Assembly (NCBI GenBank): GCA_009869945.1
Contig: WIXG01000507.1
Coordinates: 1 to 45,561 of the forward strand
Direction of reading: 5' to 3'
From: Mesaphorura yosii
Lineage: Eukaryota; Arthropoda; Collembola; Poduromorpha; Tullbergiidae
DNA: 45,561 nucleotides
Position numbers and translations under genes: made by a program. The notes under the pieces are model-generated. The model was given only the letters and a program-made list of their open reading frames with translations, searched no databases and was not told where the DNA came from. Positions 9,855 to 20,344 of the stretch are shown piece after piece. Each line of letters begins with the position of its first letter. The stretch's first letter is position 1.

Positions 9855-10601
9855 CAATCGTGGGAAACCTGGATGTCTCAAGCTACAACAGTGGACACAT
9901 CTTCGACACCCTCACAGTCACTATCACAAGGTCAGGTACGAATCTTCACTACTCAATCGGAAGTGATGACTAAATGACCTATTTTACTCTCAGATCGCTT
10001 ATCAAATGTTCATACTTTGTTGTACTTTATTGTACTTTGTACTGCAAAATAAATGTCAGTTTCTCATTGAGTTCGGTTGTACAGCTCACTATTATAATAA
10101 AGTCAGTCATTCAGCCATCTGCGAGAGTTTCCGGTGCGTGACTAGTCATAGTTACCCAAATTCCACACGATTAACGGCGTTCAAACAAACAGGCCCGGCA
10201 ATTAACGTGAAAGTTAATGGATTTTAGCCCAAAATGGCGTCAAACTGGATAATCTTCTTTGACCCATTTTGCACTATACCTTCAATCAAGAGTGACACGG
10301 CCAATAAACTGCGAAAGCTCAAAAAATCCCGCTTAAATTGGGTTGAAATAGATGAAAATCATGGTTTGACATTTTTCTCAGAATTTACACCAAAAGACAA
10401 TTTTTTTTATTTCGAGGCTTTTTTCGATATAACCTTTCATTTTGAAGATTTTTAAGGTCAAATTGCTGAACTTCAATAAGCCACTGTGGGGGCAGGCAGT
10501 GAAATTTCGATGTGATATATTTTTCTTTGGAATCCTTGGATCATAAGCTTTCGATTGATATATGACTCATCAATCGCGAGCGCTTGGCGGGAAACAGGGC
10601 C
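9855..10601. other. intergenic repeat-like sequence
   Basis: No gene is seen. The stretch around 10545-10567 ('GCTTTCGATTGATATATGA') resembles 'GCTTTCGATTGGTATATAG' near 21978, which suggests a shared dispersed repeat. Confidence 0.3.
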
Positions 10602-10973
10602 TTAACCGGTACTTCGTTTAAATATCCGCGACGTGCGAGAGCCTCGCTGGGTTGCTGTTGGAAATGCTGAACCGAACGCATTGATCGACGTAGTCTCGAA
10701 GTCCAACATGATGGTTAATGGTGCTAAGTTGCTGTCCATGTTTTTCAAAGCCAGCAGAATTCGATCAAATGGTAGCACGTGTGAGGTTCGGCGAAAGTAC
10801 GTAGACAAATGCGAGGACAGTATTGTCGATACTTCCATGGATAACGAGCAATTGATCGAAGAGGGATGGGCTGGATTTGAAAGTTCCGTCACAGAACCAA
10901 TGCTGAATTTGACGAAGAAACGCCAAGTTGCGTGTAGTGGTGAATATTGAGATTCGGTCGTTGTTGTTTTCAA
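10602..10973 (-). mobile_element. MULE-type transposase fragment
   Basis: The minus-strand frame includes 'ALKNMDSNLAPLTIMLDFET' followed by 'SINAFGSAFPTATQRGS'. This is the pattern around the second catalytic aspartate of MULE transposases (x-I-M-x-D-F-E..A-I-N-A..F-P). Sequence N-terminal to it is short and the region after it degrades, so only a scrap remains. The adjacent plus-strand scrap at 10981 is in the opposite orientation. Confidence 0.6.
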
Positions 10974-10980
10974 AAAATAT

Positions 10981-11223
10981 TTGTCAAAAATAAAAACATC
11001 CGCCGCATCCTCAACTGAAACGACCGGTCACGTTGTAGCAACAGCAAGCCAAGGTGTATCAGCAGCCGTCGCAGCAAAGCTTCCAAACGCAAACTCGATT
11101 AGAAGAATTGTTCAACGCATCCGTCAGGATGATTTACAAGGAAGCGTCAAAAGCCCGGTGACCAGGTCCGAACTTGTACTTCCTGAGCGTCTCACCCTAC
11201 TTAATGCTGACAGAGAGAGATGA
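10981..11223 (+). mobile_element. fragment resembling the linker between FLYWCH and MULE domains
   Basis: The plus-strand frame reads '..AAVAAKLPNANSIRRIVQRI' and 'SELVLPERLTLLNADRER'. This is the kind of sequence found between the FLYWCH zinc finger and the MULE transposase domain in animal MULE-derived proteins (LP..S..R.I.R.R, then IPE.L....GE). It lies directly next to, but opposed to, the MULE catalytic scrap, so the two are not collinear. The match is weak, and it could be chance or another element. Confidence 0.35.
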
Positions 11224-11756
11224 TGAGTTCAATCCACGTTTGCCGACGGCAATTTCGTGTGTGCGACCTCGTCTGCTATTGTCTCAATTACCGTAGCACG
11301 GCCGGCTTGGCCTTGACTTGAATAATTCACGAAAATTCTGAGAAAACGCAATTTGTGGCGCCTACTCGACAAGACTCAAACGAACAAACAACATCCTCTT
11401 TAGATGAATAAACTACTGACTACTGATTACAAGCTCTAGTTATGTCCAACGGTCATCAATTTCGCAAATTCCGGCCACTAAATTTACACCACCTTGCACC
11501 GGCATTTGGTTTTTGGATGCACACCTCTTTGATTATACAGCCGAAAAATTCACAAATACCCTGATCATCGCTCAAGTGGGAAATGACGTAATGATACGAT
11601 CTGCAAAATTCTACTGTCAGTGTGCTCAACAGTCCTCGAATTAAAGTTTTATAGGGCGAATTTTGGTGCGACGTGTGCTCGTGTGAATTCACCCGAGGAT
11701 CCAAATGGAGTGAAGGGTCCAGTGGGACGAGACGTGCCTGGCTTGAAAGTTTCAAA
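11224..11756. other. intergenic, upstream of the gustatory-type receptor
   Basis: No gene is seen. Frames on the minus strand here are antisense shadows of the receptor gene or chance. Confidence 0.4.
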
Positions 11757-13001
11757 ATGGCGCTTCCAAATCTTAGGCGTACGCGCGCGTCCACGTGCCG
11801 CATTGTCGTCCTCCTGCTCCGCTTCTGCGCAGCCACACATGCTACTCCGTTCACCGTGAACGTGAACGCTCGCAGTTTGGAATTCAGGCGTGTACCTGGG
11901 CGGAAGGCCCGCATTGCATTCTACGCCACTGCAGCCGTCACGCACGCGACCACCGCGTACATTTGCGTCACTCAGGCGCTCCTTTTCGCAGGCCACCTGC
12001 ACAGCAGCTCTGTGCCGGAGGCGGGCGTCCACTTCCAGTTTGTGATTGTGATGTGTGCCGCGAGCTTCTTGAACGGATATGTGATGCGGTACGAGGCGGA
12101 GCTGATTGAATTGCTCAACCTGTTTTTGAGGTACTGGCGGGGGTTTGAAGGTGAGAAAATTGCCATTAGCGATAACGAAAATATATAATTCAAATTTTCG
12201 CACGTCGCACCGTCTTCGTCCACAGAGCGCCACATCGTGAAGGAGACGGGGTCCTGGAGGGAATTTCTGCTGCAGCTGTCCATTGTCGGAGCCCTGACCA
12301 CCATTCCGACCGGATGCTCCATCCTCTGGCTCCTGAACCCTTTTGCCCTTCGCTACCCCACGTATTGGCTCCCTCAGGCTCCTGTCACTTGGCTGACAAT
12401 CGCGGGCGCCTCCGCCTGGGCGGCGCTGCAGTCCATCATCGTCGTTTCCGCTTTTACGGCCACGTCCATCGCGATTGCGACCGGCTTCGTCATCTACCAG
12501 CATAAAATGGTGCTTTGGCTCACTGCCCTTCGGGACGCGCGCGCCCCCGTGCAAAGCGCGGGGGCTGGCGCCATCACGGCCTATCAGGAGCTCCACCTCT
12601 TGCACTCTGTCTGCAGGCGGCTCCTCTGCTCCCACTTGATGCCCTTCTGCATGTTTTCCGTGTACGGCGGCTGTATTCAGATGAATTTCATGCTGCTTGT
12701 GCACCACGCCGAAATGCCCTACGCGCTCTTTCAAATTGATGCCCTGTGCAGTCTGATTGGTCTTGGGCTCATCGTTTTTGTCGGCCAATCGGCTGCGAGC
12801 CTGCATAGCCTTTCGGGGGAGATTGTGCGAAAATGGGGACCGGGAGGCCACCAGGCGGCCAGGGCGGAGCTACGTGCCTGCGCCCCGCTCTCGATGGCTA
12901 TGGGTCCCTTTTTCATCCTGAAGAAATCGACGGCTTACAAACTCGTCTTGTTTTTGGTCCTGAACTCGTTCAAGGCCGTGCTGGCGTTCGGCAGGCGGTA
13001 G
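11757..13001 (+). CDS. gustatory-type 7TM chemoreceptor-like protein, 2 exons, 390 aa
   Basis: Exon 1 is 11757-12150 and exon 2 is 12226-13001; the splice (GAAG/GTGAG..CACAG/AGCGCC) restores a Glu codon. The ATG opens 'MALPNLRRTRASTCRIVVLL'. Several hydrophobic helices follow (AFYATAAVTHATTAYICVT, FVIVMCAASFLNGYVM, LSIVGALTTIPTGCSILWLL, AWAALQSIIVVSAFTATSIA, LLCSHLMPFCMFSVYGGCIQ, ALCSLIGLGLIVFVGQSAAS). The C-terminal block 'LSMAMGPFFILKKSTAYKLV' sits where insect and springtail gustatory receptors carry their last helix and the G-x-F(F/Y) signature. No signal peptide; a plasma-membrane cation channel of sensory neurons is expected by family. AATAAA at 13054-13059. Confidence 0.6.
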
Positions 13002-13073
13002 TCTAATGGAGCATTTAAAATATTTAAATGTCGCATTGCCGTCATCGGTAATGAATAAACAACTGAAAAATAC

Positions 13074-13297
13074 ATGGCCAAATTACAGGGGCTCTCTTGT
13101 CTCTTGAGCGCCTCCGACATGGCCCCCGTCCGCGCTCAAGCCCACGCCCGAGCCGGCGCCGTGCACGTGTACCACTGCCTGCAGCTCCTCTGCGCTGCCT
13201 TCAACAGCAGTAATTTCTCCACATATATCGGCCTCGTGCACCTGCTTGTCGGCTGCGGCCAGTTCGCCCTCATGTTTCGGGCCGTCGTGCAGGGCAA
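13074..13297 (+). pseudogene. fragment of a second gustatory-type receptor
   Basis: The open frame contains 'AGAVHVYHCLQLLCAAFNSS' and 'FSTYIGLVHLLVGCGQFALM'. These align by style with the middle of the receptor just upstream ('AITAYQELHLLHSVCRRLLC' and the helix after it). Nothing before or after belongs to a receptor: the frame drifts at about 13300 and an LRR relic begins in another frame. It is best seen as a leftover of a tandem duplicate fused to unrelated sequence. Confidence 0.4.
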
Positions 13298-14414
13298 ATG
13301 TACAAAGGAAGCGGAGTCTCCGGCTGGCGCTGGGGCTCGGGCTCAACCGCCTGCAGAGGAATTGGAACTGCCCCTGCCAGCCTGAAGAAGATCACTCTCC
13401 ACAATTGGCGGCTGCAGAGCCTCGGTATATTTGGTGGGAAGCCCCACCTGCGGCACGTAGATTTGGTGCTGAGGAATTCCTGTGCATTTGAGCCTGGGCA
13501 AGGGGCCGTGCTGGGCGAATGCCCCACCGTCAAGTACTTGAAATTTCTGGATGGTCGTTCTCATGGTAATCGATGCTGCTTGTGTCCACAGGGAGAGGTT
13601 GGGTTCGGGACAATCGCGGAACTATTTCCCTGCCTGCAAGAATTGGATGCGAAAGTCGATGATGAAGCTTTGAGATCAATTTTCAGGTGAATGGCGCAGC
13701 TGAAGCGAGTGAATCTGAATGATAGCGAGATCTCGAACGCGGGCATAGCGGGAATGTCGGCGGAGAGCATGCAGGCCGGTCTGGAGGCCTCGAAACGTGA
13801 CTACGTGGAGGAGCTCCTGGAAGCCGAGGCGGAGAGCTTCCATCCGTACATTGGTGACCTGACGGGCAAGTGAATCCGAGAAATATTTTTTTCCAAGGTC
13901 CCACAGCGCCAGAATTGGCGCCACCAGCCAGCCACCAGGTTTGCCATTTTATGCTTGCAATTCATTTCAGAGCTCCAGCAGCTTGCATACGACCCCGACG
14001 GGCATGGACGTGGACTGACAATGGCCTCACTCCAATTTGGAATTGTCACCTGCAAAAATCTGACAAACTTGAAGCTCCGGGTCACGGTAAGCCCTTCTTC
14101 TCTTCACAAAGGTATTTCCAACAAAGCACTGGCGTGCCGGGCGTCAAAATTCTTTAGCCTGCAAACATTTTGAGCAGGCCGACTCCGCCACCGAGGCAAC
14201 CGATGAAGAGCAAGACAGTCGGGCCCGGGCCCTTCTCGCAAACTTCAAATACCTTGTCGCGCTCGACGTGAAGGTGGCCGCCGGGTGCAACCTGGGGCGT
14301 GAAATTTCATCCTATCAATTTGGGCTGAGTTTATCGGCGTGTGGGTGTCGGCGCAGATGCGTCGAAGAGAGTGACAGGACGGAAGAAAGCGACAGCGACA
14401 ATGGCCATCCATAA
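13298..14414 (+). pseudogene. leucine-rich-repeat protein relic with in-frame TGA
   Basis: Leucine-rich repeats are visible: 'SLKKITLHNWRLQSLGIF', 'HLRHVDLVLRNSCAF', 'ELFPCLQELDAKVDDEALRS', 'QLKRVNLNDSEISNAGIAG', 'KNLTNLKLRVT', 'NFKYLVALDVKVAAG'. The frame is interrupted by a TGA at 13688-13690, exactly where the repeat continues in the same frame (RSIFR, stop, MAQLKRV). Likely exons are about 13340-13853, 13971-14086 and 14178-14414, ending in an acidic tail and TAA. Phases agree at both junctions. The N terminus is replaced by the receptor scrap, so no F-box is present. It resembles LRR parts of F-box proteins in the adjacent cluster but is not a close copy of them. Confidence 0.5.
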
Positions 14415-14579
14415 TCACCTGATGGAGTTATCTGCATTAATTAATTGCTTCTTTCTTGCGGTTGTACAATTTGTGATTTCTCCATGTACCATGATTTATT
14501 AAATTAAAGCTCACAAGACTTTGGCAATTAATTAACTGCGGTAATTAATTAGTAAATTGATTCCTCACCGCGCTGACGT

Positions 14580-17187
14580 TCACACCAATCCGTACCACTC
14601 CGCCGGCAGTTTGGCTTTCAGCGTCTCGTACCCCAAGCCAGGCTTGATGAGACGCATCGCGTGCCGCCCTGCGCCTTCGGAGAGTTCCAGGCTCAGATGG
14701 CTGCAGGCGTGGCGCAGGCACGTTTCCGAGAAATGTATCAGCCCCGTCTCTACCTGACAGAAGACGAGCTGCGACTCGGACTCTGACGGGGACAGTGAAT
14801 TTAGGAGCGGCTGCGGCGCGAGCGTCGAGTACACAAACACGTCGGTCAGTTTGTCTCGGCGGGTGAGTTTCGCGGCGGTGTCGCGCTCTCGGCCCCCGAA
14901 TGATTTTGCAGGCCCATCAATGATAAGCCGTCTCAGCCCTGTAGGAATTTAAAGTAAATAGGGTAATTAGTTAATTAGTTTAAGTGATTTGAGGACAAAA
15001 CACAAAGCTGACTTGACATGGTGTCTCACCTTTCAAGTCCCGCATTGACGGCCCTCGGCAAGGGGTGGCCTCAGCCGCAGTCGGCTGCGCGCGCGCCGGC
15101 GTCCCCTCTGCGCTGTCCATACCCTGCAGCCACTTGCACTTCGGCTCAGGAATGCCAGAGAAGATGGAATCCAAGCCTACCCTCTCCTGCGCCGCCGGGC
15201 TCTGCCAGCGGACCTCGTCTCCGTCCAGGGTCAGGCTCAGCTCCGTGATGTTGGGGCAACCGGTCCAGATGGAGCCGAGCATCGGCTCGGCCGCGTACGG
15301 TACACAGGTACGGAGCACGCTCAGGTTTGGGAAGAGGCGCCCAATGCGGGTCATCAGCACCGCTTCCACGCCGATCGGAAGCTCCTGCAGGATGCGGACG
15401 GAGGTGCAGGGCGGGCACAGCCCGTCCGTTGAGTCGGGGTATGGGAAGATTTCTTGTGGTGCAAAATCGCAGCGACGGCCGCTAAGGCCGAGGACGTGGA
15501 GTTTGGGGAAATGAGCCGCGTAATTGAGGCCTTTGGCGGGTCTTCGAATCCGCCTGGATGATTCGGAGGGCGTGAGGGCGATGCGGAGCTCGACGAGGTT
15601 CGGCATTGGGGTGCGTGGCGGCAAGATTTGGTGCAGGGAGGGACCCGGACGCCTGACGTCAACGGTCGCACGGAGGCACTCCAAGGACCCGGCCTGCTGT
15701 GCCACAAGCTGGTGGAATGGGTTCGGGCCGTTGGGGTTGGCAGCGGCGATTGGGGCTGAGCCCGCGGCGGCGGCCCACTGCACCGTCGGATCCGCTCCCA
15801 AGTACTCGCCCAGCACGAGGGAGCGCAGCTGGTTGGCCTCCAGGCCCAAATGCAGACGGCGTAGGACCTCATCGTCGAACCTGTCGATTCGGAGCGCCTG
15901 GAGGGCCCTTGGTCTTGACCCCGGCCATCTAGCTTCAAAGAAGGCTGCGACTAGGGCACGTGCTTGAGCTCCCGAAGTTCGTCCGTGCCAGCCTGTTAAT
16001 ATTGCGCCTTCCTGGGTGAGCGCAAGCTCCTCCAGATTCGGACAGGCTGTGAAGAGGCTCGTGAGCAGGGCCGTGTTGGGTCCACCTAGGGCCGCCAGGA
16101 CATGCATGGATGTAGGCATCGCCAGAAACGAAATTTCGATCCGCCTAAGGCCGGGCAGCGGACTCCAGCTGGCCATGAGCTCCCGATGAATGGGCGGGGG
16201 AAGCCTTGAAATGATGAGAGTGGACAGGTTTGGAGCCCCGACCTGGAGCAGGTGCTGCAGGTCGCCGGGGCCAAGGTTTTTTGATCTTGAAGAGGTGACA
16301 TCGCCGTTGTAGCGGAGCGTCAGCTGCCGAATTTGCTGGCCGTGAGCCGCCAGGAGCTTTGTCACACCAGGAGAGTCCAGGTCAGCGTTCACGAAGAAAA
16401 AGTTGGTCACCCATCGTGGTGGAGCACCGCTGCAGTCCCTGCCGAACGCGACAAAGTGCCTGTGAGTCCAGTCGACCACGAAAGGTACTCGGATTGGCGC
16501 GGTTCGGTCCAGATGGGGTACGGCGAGCCGCCTCCAAAGCCCGCAGACTTTGTAGCAGGCGTCCAGTTCGGGAGCCTTCAGGTAGCCAAAGAGCACATCC
16601 ACCACCTGCAGTTGCAGTGCATTGATGTACGTAAGAATCCGACCCGGATTAAGATTAACAGTAAATCAAATTCTGTCAGTCGATTTTTACTTACCGCGTC
16701 AATTAACAGTGGGTTCATCTGATGGGCAACAGGCGCCTCAGGATCAACGTCAAGAGGAAGAATGCTTTCGTCCTGTGGCTGGGGTTCGGCTCCGCCACCA
16801 CTACCACCGATTTCCAAGTCCACTTCCAATTGCAATTCCGCCGCCGCCGAAATCCTCCGCTGATCGAGCATGAAACCGAGTTCCCTGGCGGCGACGGTGG
16901 CATGATCTTCGTCTTCTTGGGCTGGCGGCGGCCCAACTTCGCCCAAATCGAACCAGTCTCCGCCACTAAAGTCATCCTCGTCGTCCTCTTCGCCAGACTG
17001 GCCAGAGTCGACTTCAGCTTCCTCGTCTGCTGCTAATCAGCAAAAACAAAACGACATAAGATAAATGACAATGACTGATTAATTACTTGATTATATAATC
17101 ACTAATCAGGAACTGATTTGGTTGACTGATAAGCTCAGAAGGCGCTCAGCCACCTTCCTAACCTTCTTTCTCTTCCGTAGTGTCCAT
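14580..17187 (-). CDS. F-box/LRR protein A, 765 aa, four exons (intact)
   Basis: Exons are 17187-17163, 17032-16695, 16605-15030 and 14938-14580; every junction keeps frame. The ATG at 17187 gives MDTTEEKEA followed by an acidic leader including 'WFDLGEVGPPPAQEDEDHAT'. The F-box lies across the exon 2/3 junction: 'NPLLIDA', then 'VVDVLFGYLKAPELDACYKV', 'CGLWRRLAVPHL'. Leucine-rich repeats follow (IRQLTLRYN, NLSTLIISRLP, GLRRIEISFL, NLEELALTQ, QLRSLVLGEY, NLVELRIAL, KLHVLGLSG, NLSVLRTCV, NITELSLTLDG). A conserved C-terminal module ends the protein (RRDKLTDVFVYSTLAP .. MRLIKPGLGYE .. LPAEWYG). F-box proteins recruit substrates to SCF ubiquitin ligases by binding Skp1; the substrate is unknown. 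It is the only intact member of the cluster. Confidence 0.75.
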
Positions 17188-17649
17188 GCCAGGCGTCAGG
17201 CTCTGTTTCAGTCAAATTCAGGTAGGCAGCCCAGTCAGGTACTAAAATTAATCTCGGGGTTCTAATTAACCGCGACTGCCTAGCCAAACCATTAATCACA
17301 GGTTCACTGATAGTCAGATTATCGAGTCGTCGTTCGTCGGACGGAAGAAATGGATGAATTAAGGCCATTTAGGTACTAATTACACGTCAAATGCATGACG
17401 AAAATTATGCAAATTATTTGCAAATTATACGAATGCACGACTCAAGTCAATACGAACGTACATGAAACGTATGCAATTCAATTCATTCGAAATCTCGCAT
17501 CCGCCGCCCTTCGAGCTTCTGTCGGCGCCGTGTGTGTGCCTTCGCTTTGTTCTCTTTGCAGAATGCGCAATCGCAATCACAATATTTATTTAGCGTAAAG
17601 CATAGCACCTGGAATGTTTATTAATTGGAATTAATTAATTAGTAGCTTG

Positions 17650-19983
17650 TTAATCCCCGTACCACTCCCGCGGCAGTTCGTCCCCCATCGTCTCGTAGCC
17701 CAGGCCCGGCTTGATGAGGCGGACGGCGGGGCCGCTGCGTGTGACCACGCTCGACTGCGTCAGGCCCAGACGATGGCAGGCGTGCTGCAGGCTCACTTTC
17801 GGGAAGGCCGCGAGTCCTCGCCCCACTTGGAAGAAGACCAGCTCCGATAGTGGGCCCGTCGGAGGGAGGATGGGCGCGAGCGTCGAATACACGAAGATAT
17901 GTGTCAATTTGTCTCGGCGCCCGCGGCCACGCCTGGTGAAGTCCGGAGGGTCATCTACGCCTTCGCCTCGGAATGATTTTGCAGGTCCATCGATTACGAG
18001 CCGTCTCAGCCCCTTCAAGTCACGGACCGACGGCCATCGACCTCGAGACCCGCCGACGGCGCCTGATGCGGCGGATCCCAGCCCCAGCATCATGAAACCC
18101 AGTGGCGTATCCGCCAACCGCGTCCCTTCCTGCGCCCCCTTGTCCCGCAGCCGCTTGCACTCCAGCTCCGGAAGCCCCGAGAAGATGGAATCCAAGCTTG
18201 CCCTTTCGTCGCCCCCCCCCCCCGGGTGTGGTCTTTCCGCGGAATGTGCCCGATATCTGGGCCCTCGTCTAGGGTCAGGAACAGCTCCGTGATGTTGGGG
18301 CAGCCGGCCCAGATGGAGAAAAGCATCGTCTCGCTCGCGTACGACACGAAGGTGCGGATCACGCTCAGGTTCGGGAAGAGGCGCCCCACGCGGGTCATCA
18401 GCGGCGCGTCCACGCCGACTGGAAGCTCCTGCAGGACTCGGACGGTGAAGCTCGGCGGGAAGGCGATCGGGTCCGGGAAGATTTCTTCGGACGAGAAGTG
18501 CACCGGGTCCAGGAAACCACCCAGGCCAAGGACGCGGAGTTTGGGGGGTTGGAGGGCGTATTTGAGACCAGCCGGTGGCGCGGGCGCAGCCGTGCGCGGC
18601 TCGGCATCAATCGTCGGCTGCTCCGGGTTGCGAAGGTGAAGCTCGACAAGATTTGGAATCGGGATGGGAAGCAAGAGTCTCCCACCCCCGCGGGGTACAG
18701 GCGCGTATAGGCGCTCCAACGATCCAGCATGCTGCTCCACGAGAGCGTGGAATGCGGCTCGTGCAGCTCCTGGAGCCGCCCAATGGCCCTGGGAGCAGTC
18801 GCCCAGCACGAGGGCGCGTAGCTGATTGGCCTCCAGCCCGTCGTGCAGCTGGCGGAGAAAGAAGCCCTCATCGTCCATCCGGTCAATCCTGAGGGTCTTG
18901 AGCGTCCTCGGCGCGGATCCGCCATTTCCTGCGAAGAAGGCTTGGAGGACAACGAGGACTTGGTCCAATGAAATTTCTGCTGCCCTTATCGGAGGGCGGG
19001 GGTTTGGGGTCAGATGGGCGTGGTCCCTTGGATCTTGGTCGGTGGTAAGCGCAAGCTCCTCCAGGTTGGGGCAGACTGCAAAGAGGCCGGCGAGAAGTCG
19101 AGAATTACTCCTATCGTCGAGCAGGGTTGGAAGCCCAATCAGCGAGATTTCTACTCGGCGGAGGCCCGCCAGCGGAGTGCAGCTGATGAGGAGCTCCTCG
19201 GCGTGGTTCGCCACCTGCGGGAAGAGGTTGATGGCATGGAAGGCGCTTAGGCAGCTGCCAGATTACCAGTGTGGTGAAATTCGGCGCCCGCAGCCGGAGG
19301 AGTTCGTGCAGGGCTCGGGCTCGGAGTGGCCCTCGCCCGTAGCAAAGCTCCAGCTGCCGAATTTGCCCGCCGTGGGCGCCAAGAAACTGAACCACCCCCG
19401 CCGAGTCCAAGTCTGTGTTCCGGAAGGAGAATTTGGTCGCCCATTCGATGCCCCCAACGCCAACGTCAACTGTCCCCTGCTCGCGGAGGTCAGCACCGAT
19501 TACGAAAGGAAGCCGGCTCGCCACAGTCCGCCCCTGCTTCGCCAGCAGATGGGGGACGGCAAGCTTCCGCCACAGTTTACAGACGTCGTGGCAGGCGTCT
19601 AGCTCGGACGCGTCCAGGTAGCCAAAGATTTGATCGACCAGCTGTAAAAGCAAAATGAACGAACTTATTAACAACCAAGTTAAGTAATTAATTAACTACT
19701 AATCAGCTCATCAATTATTAATATCGTGCATTGGTAGAAAGAATTAACTCACCTCTTGGATTAGGAGCGGATTGATGACGTCGTCGTTCCCCAGCACCGA
19801 TTTCTGCTGATCAGTTCGTTGACGCTCGCGCTGCTTATCGGCGACGGTGGCATGATCTTCGTCTTCTTGGGCTGGCGGTGGCCCAACTTCGCCCAAATCG
19901 AACCAGTCTCCGTCGCCGTCAAAGTAATCGGCGTCCTCGTCTTCTTCGTCGCCGGATTCAACTTCAACCTCAGCTTCCTCCAT
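17650..19983 (-). CDS. F-box/LRR protein B, two exons, with two compensating frame breaks
   Basis: Exon 1 is 19983-19753 (MEEAEVEVESGDEEDEDADY, then the same 'WFDLGEVGPPPAQEDEDHAT' leader as protein A) and exon 2 is 19641-17650. The F-box reads 'LVDQIFGYLDASELDACHDV', 'CKLWRKLAVPHL'. LRRs and the C-terminal module (RRDKLTHIFVYSTLAP .. VRLIKPGLGYE .. LPREWYG) match protein A. Between about 19245 and a run of 12 C at 18212-18223 the homologous reading lies in a shifted frame; before and after, the frame is the same, so the two indels cancel. The intron that protein A has after 'RDLKG' is absent. Total is about 740 residues if the shifts are real sequence errors; otherwise it is a pseudogene. 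Confidence 0.6.
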
Positions 19984-20344
19984 ATCCGCATCCGGCTCCT
20001 TTTCAGTCAGGTCAAATTGCGATTGCAAGCTGTCCAACCAATTAACTACCTAATCAGCTAAAATCACTAACTATATTTAACTACTGATTTGCTGTACTGA
20101 TAATCAGACTGTCTGAAGGAATATACGGGCGAGGTAAGGCAAGGCACTAATTAACTAATTACTAATCACACACGAAGAACACGAAACGTATGCAATGAAA
20201 TTCAATTTGAAACCTCCCCGACGCCGCGCCGCCTTCGGAGGCGCTTTGTTTTCTTTGCAGACTAAAAGCTTTGCGTAAGTTTATTCGACGTAAAGTAAAG
20301 CACTTGGAATATTTATTTATTGGAATTTATTAATTAACAGCTTG

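Noticed and set aside
11649..12851. Minus-strand open frame of 400 codons
   Set aside because: Antisense shadow of the gustatory-type receptor.
13565..13590. A 26-base intron (GTAATC..CCACAG) in the LRR relic
   Set aside because: Too short for splicing, and the reading stays open without removing it.
13688..13690. TGA as selenocysteine in the LRR relic
   Set aside because: No reason for Sec in an LRR, no SECIS-like element sought or seen, and the locus has other signs of decay.
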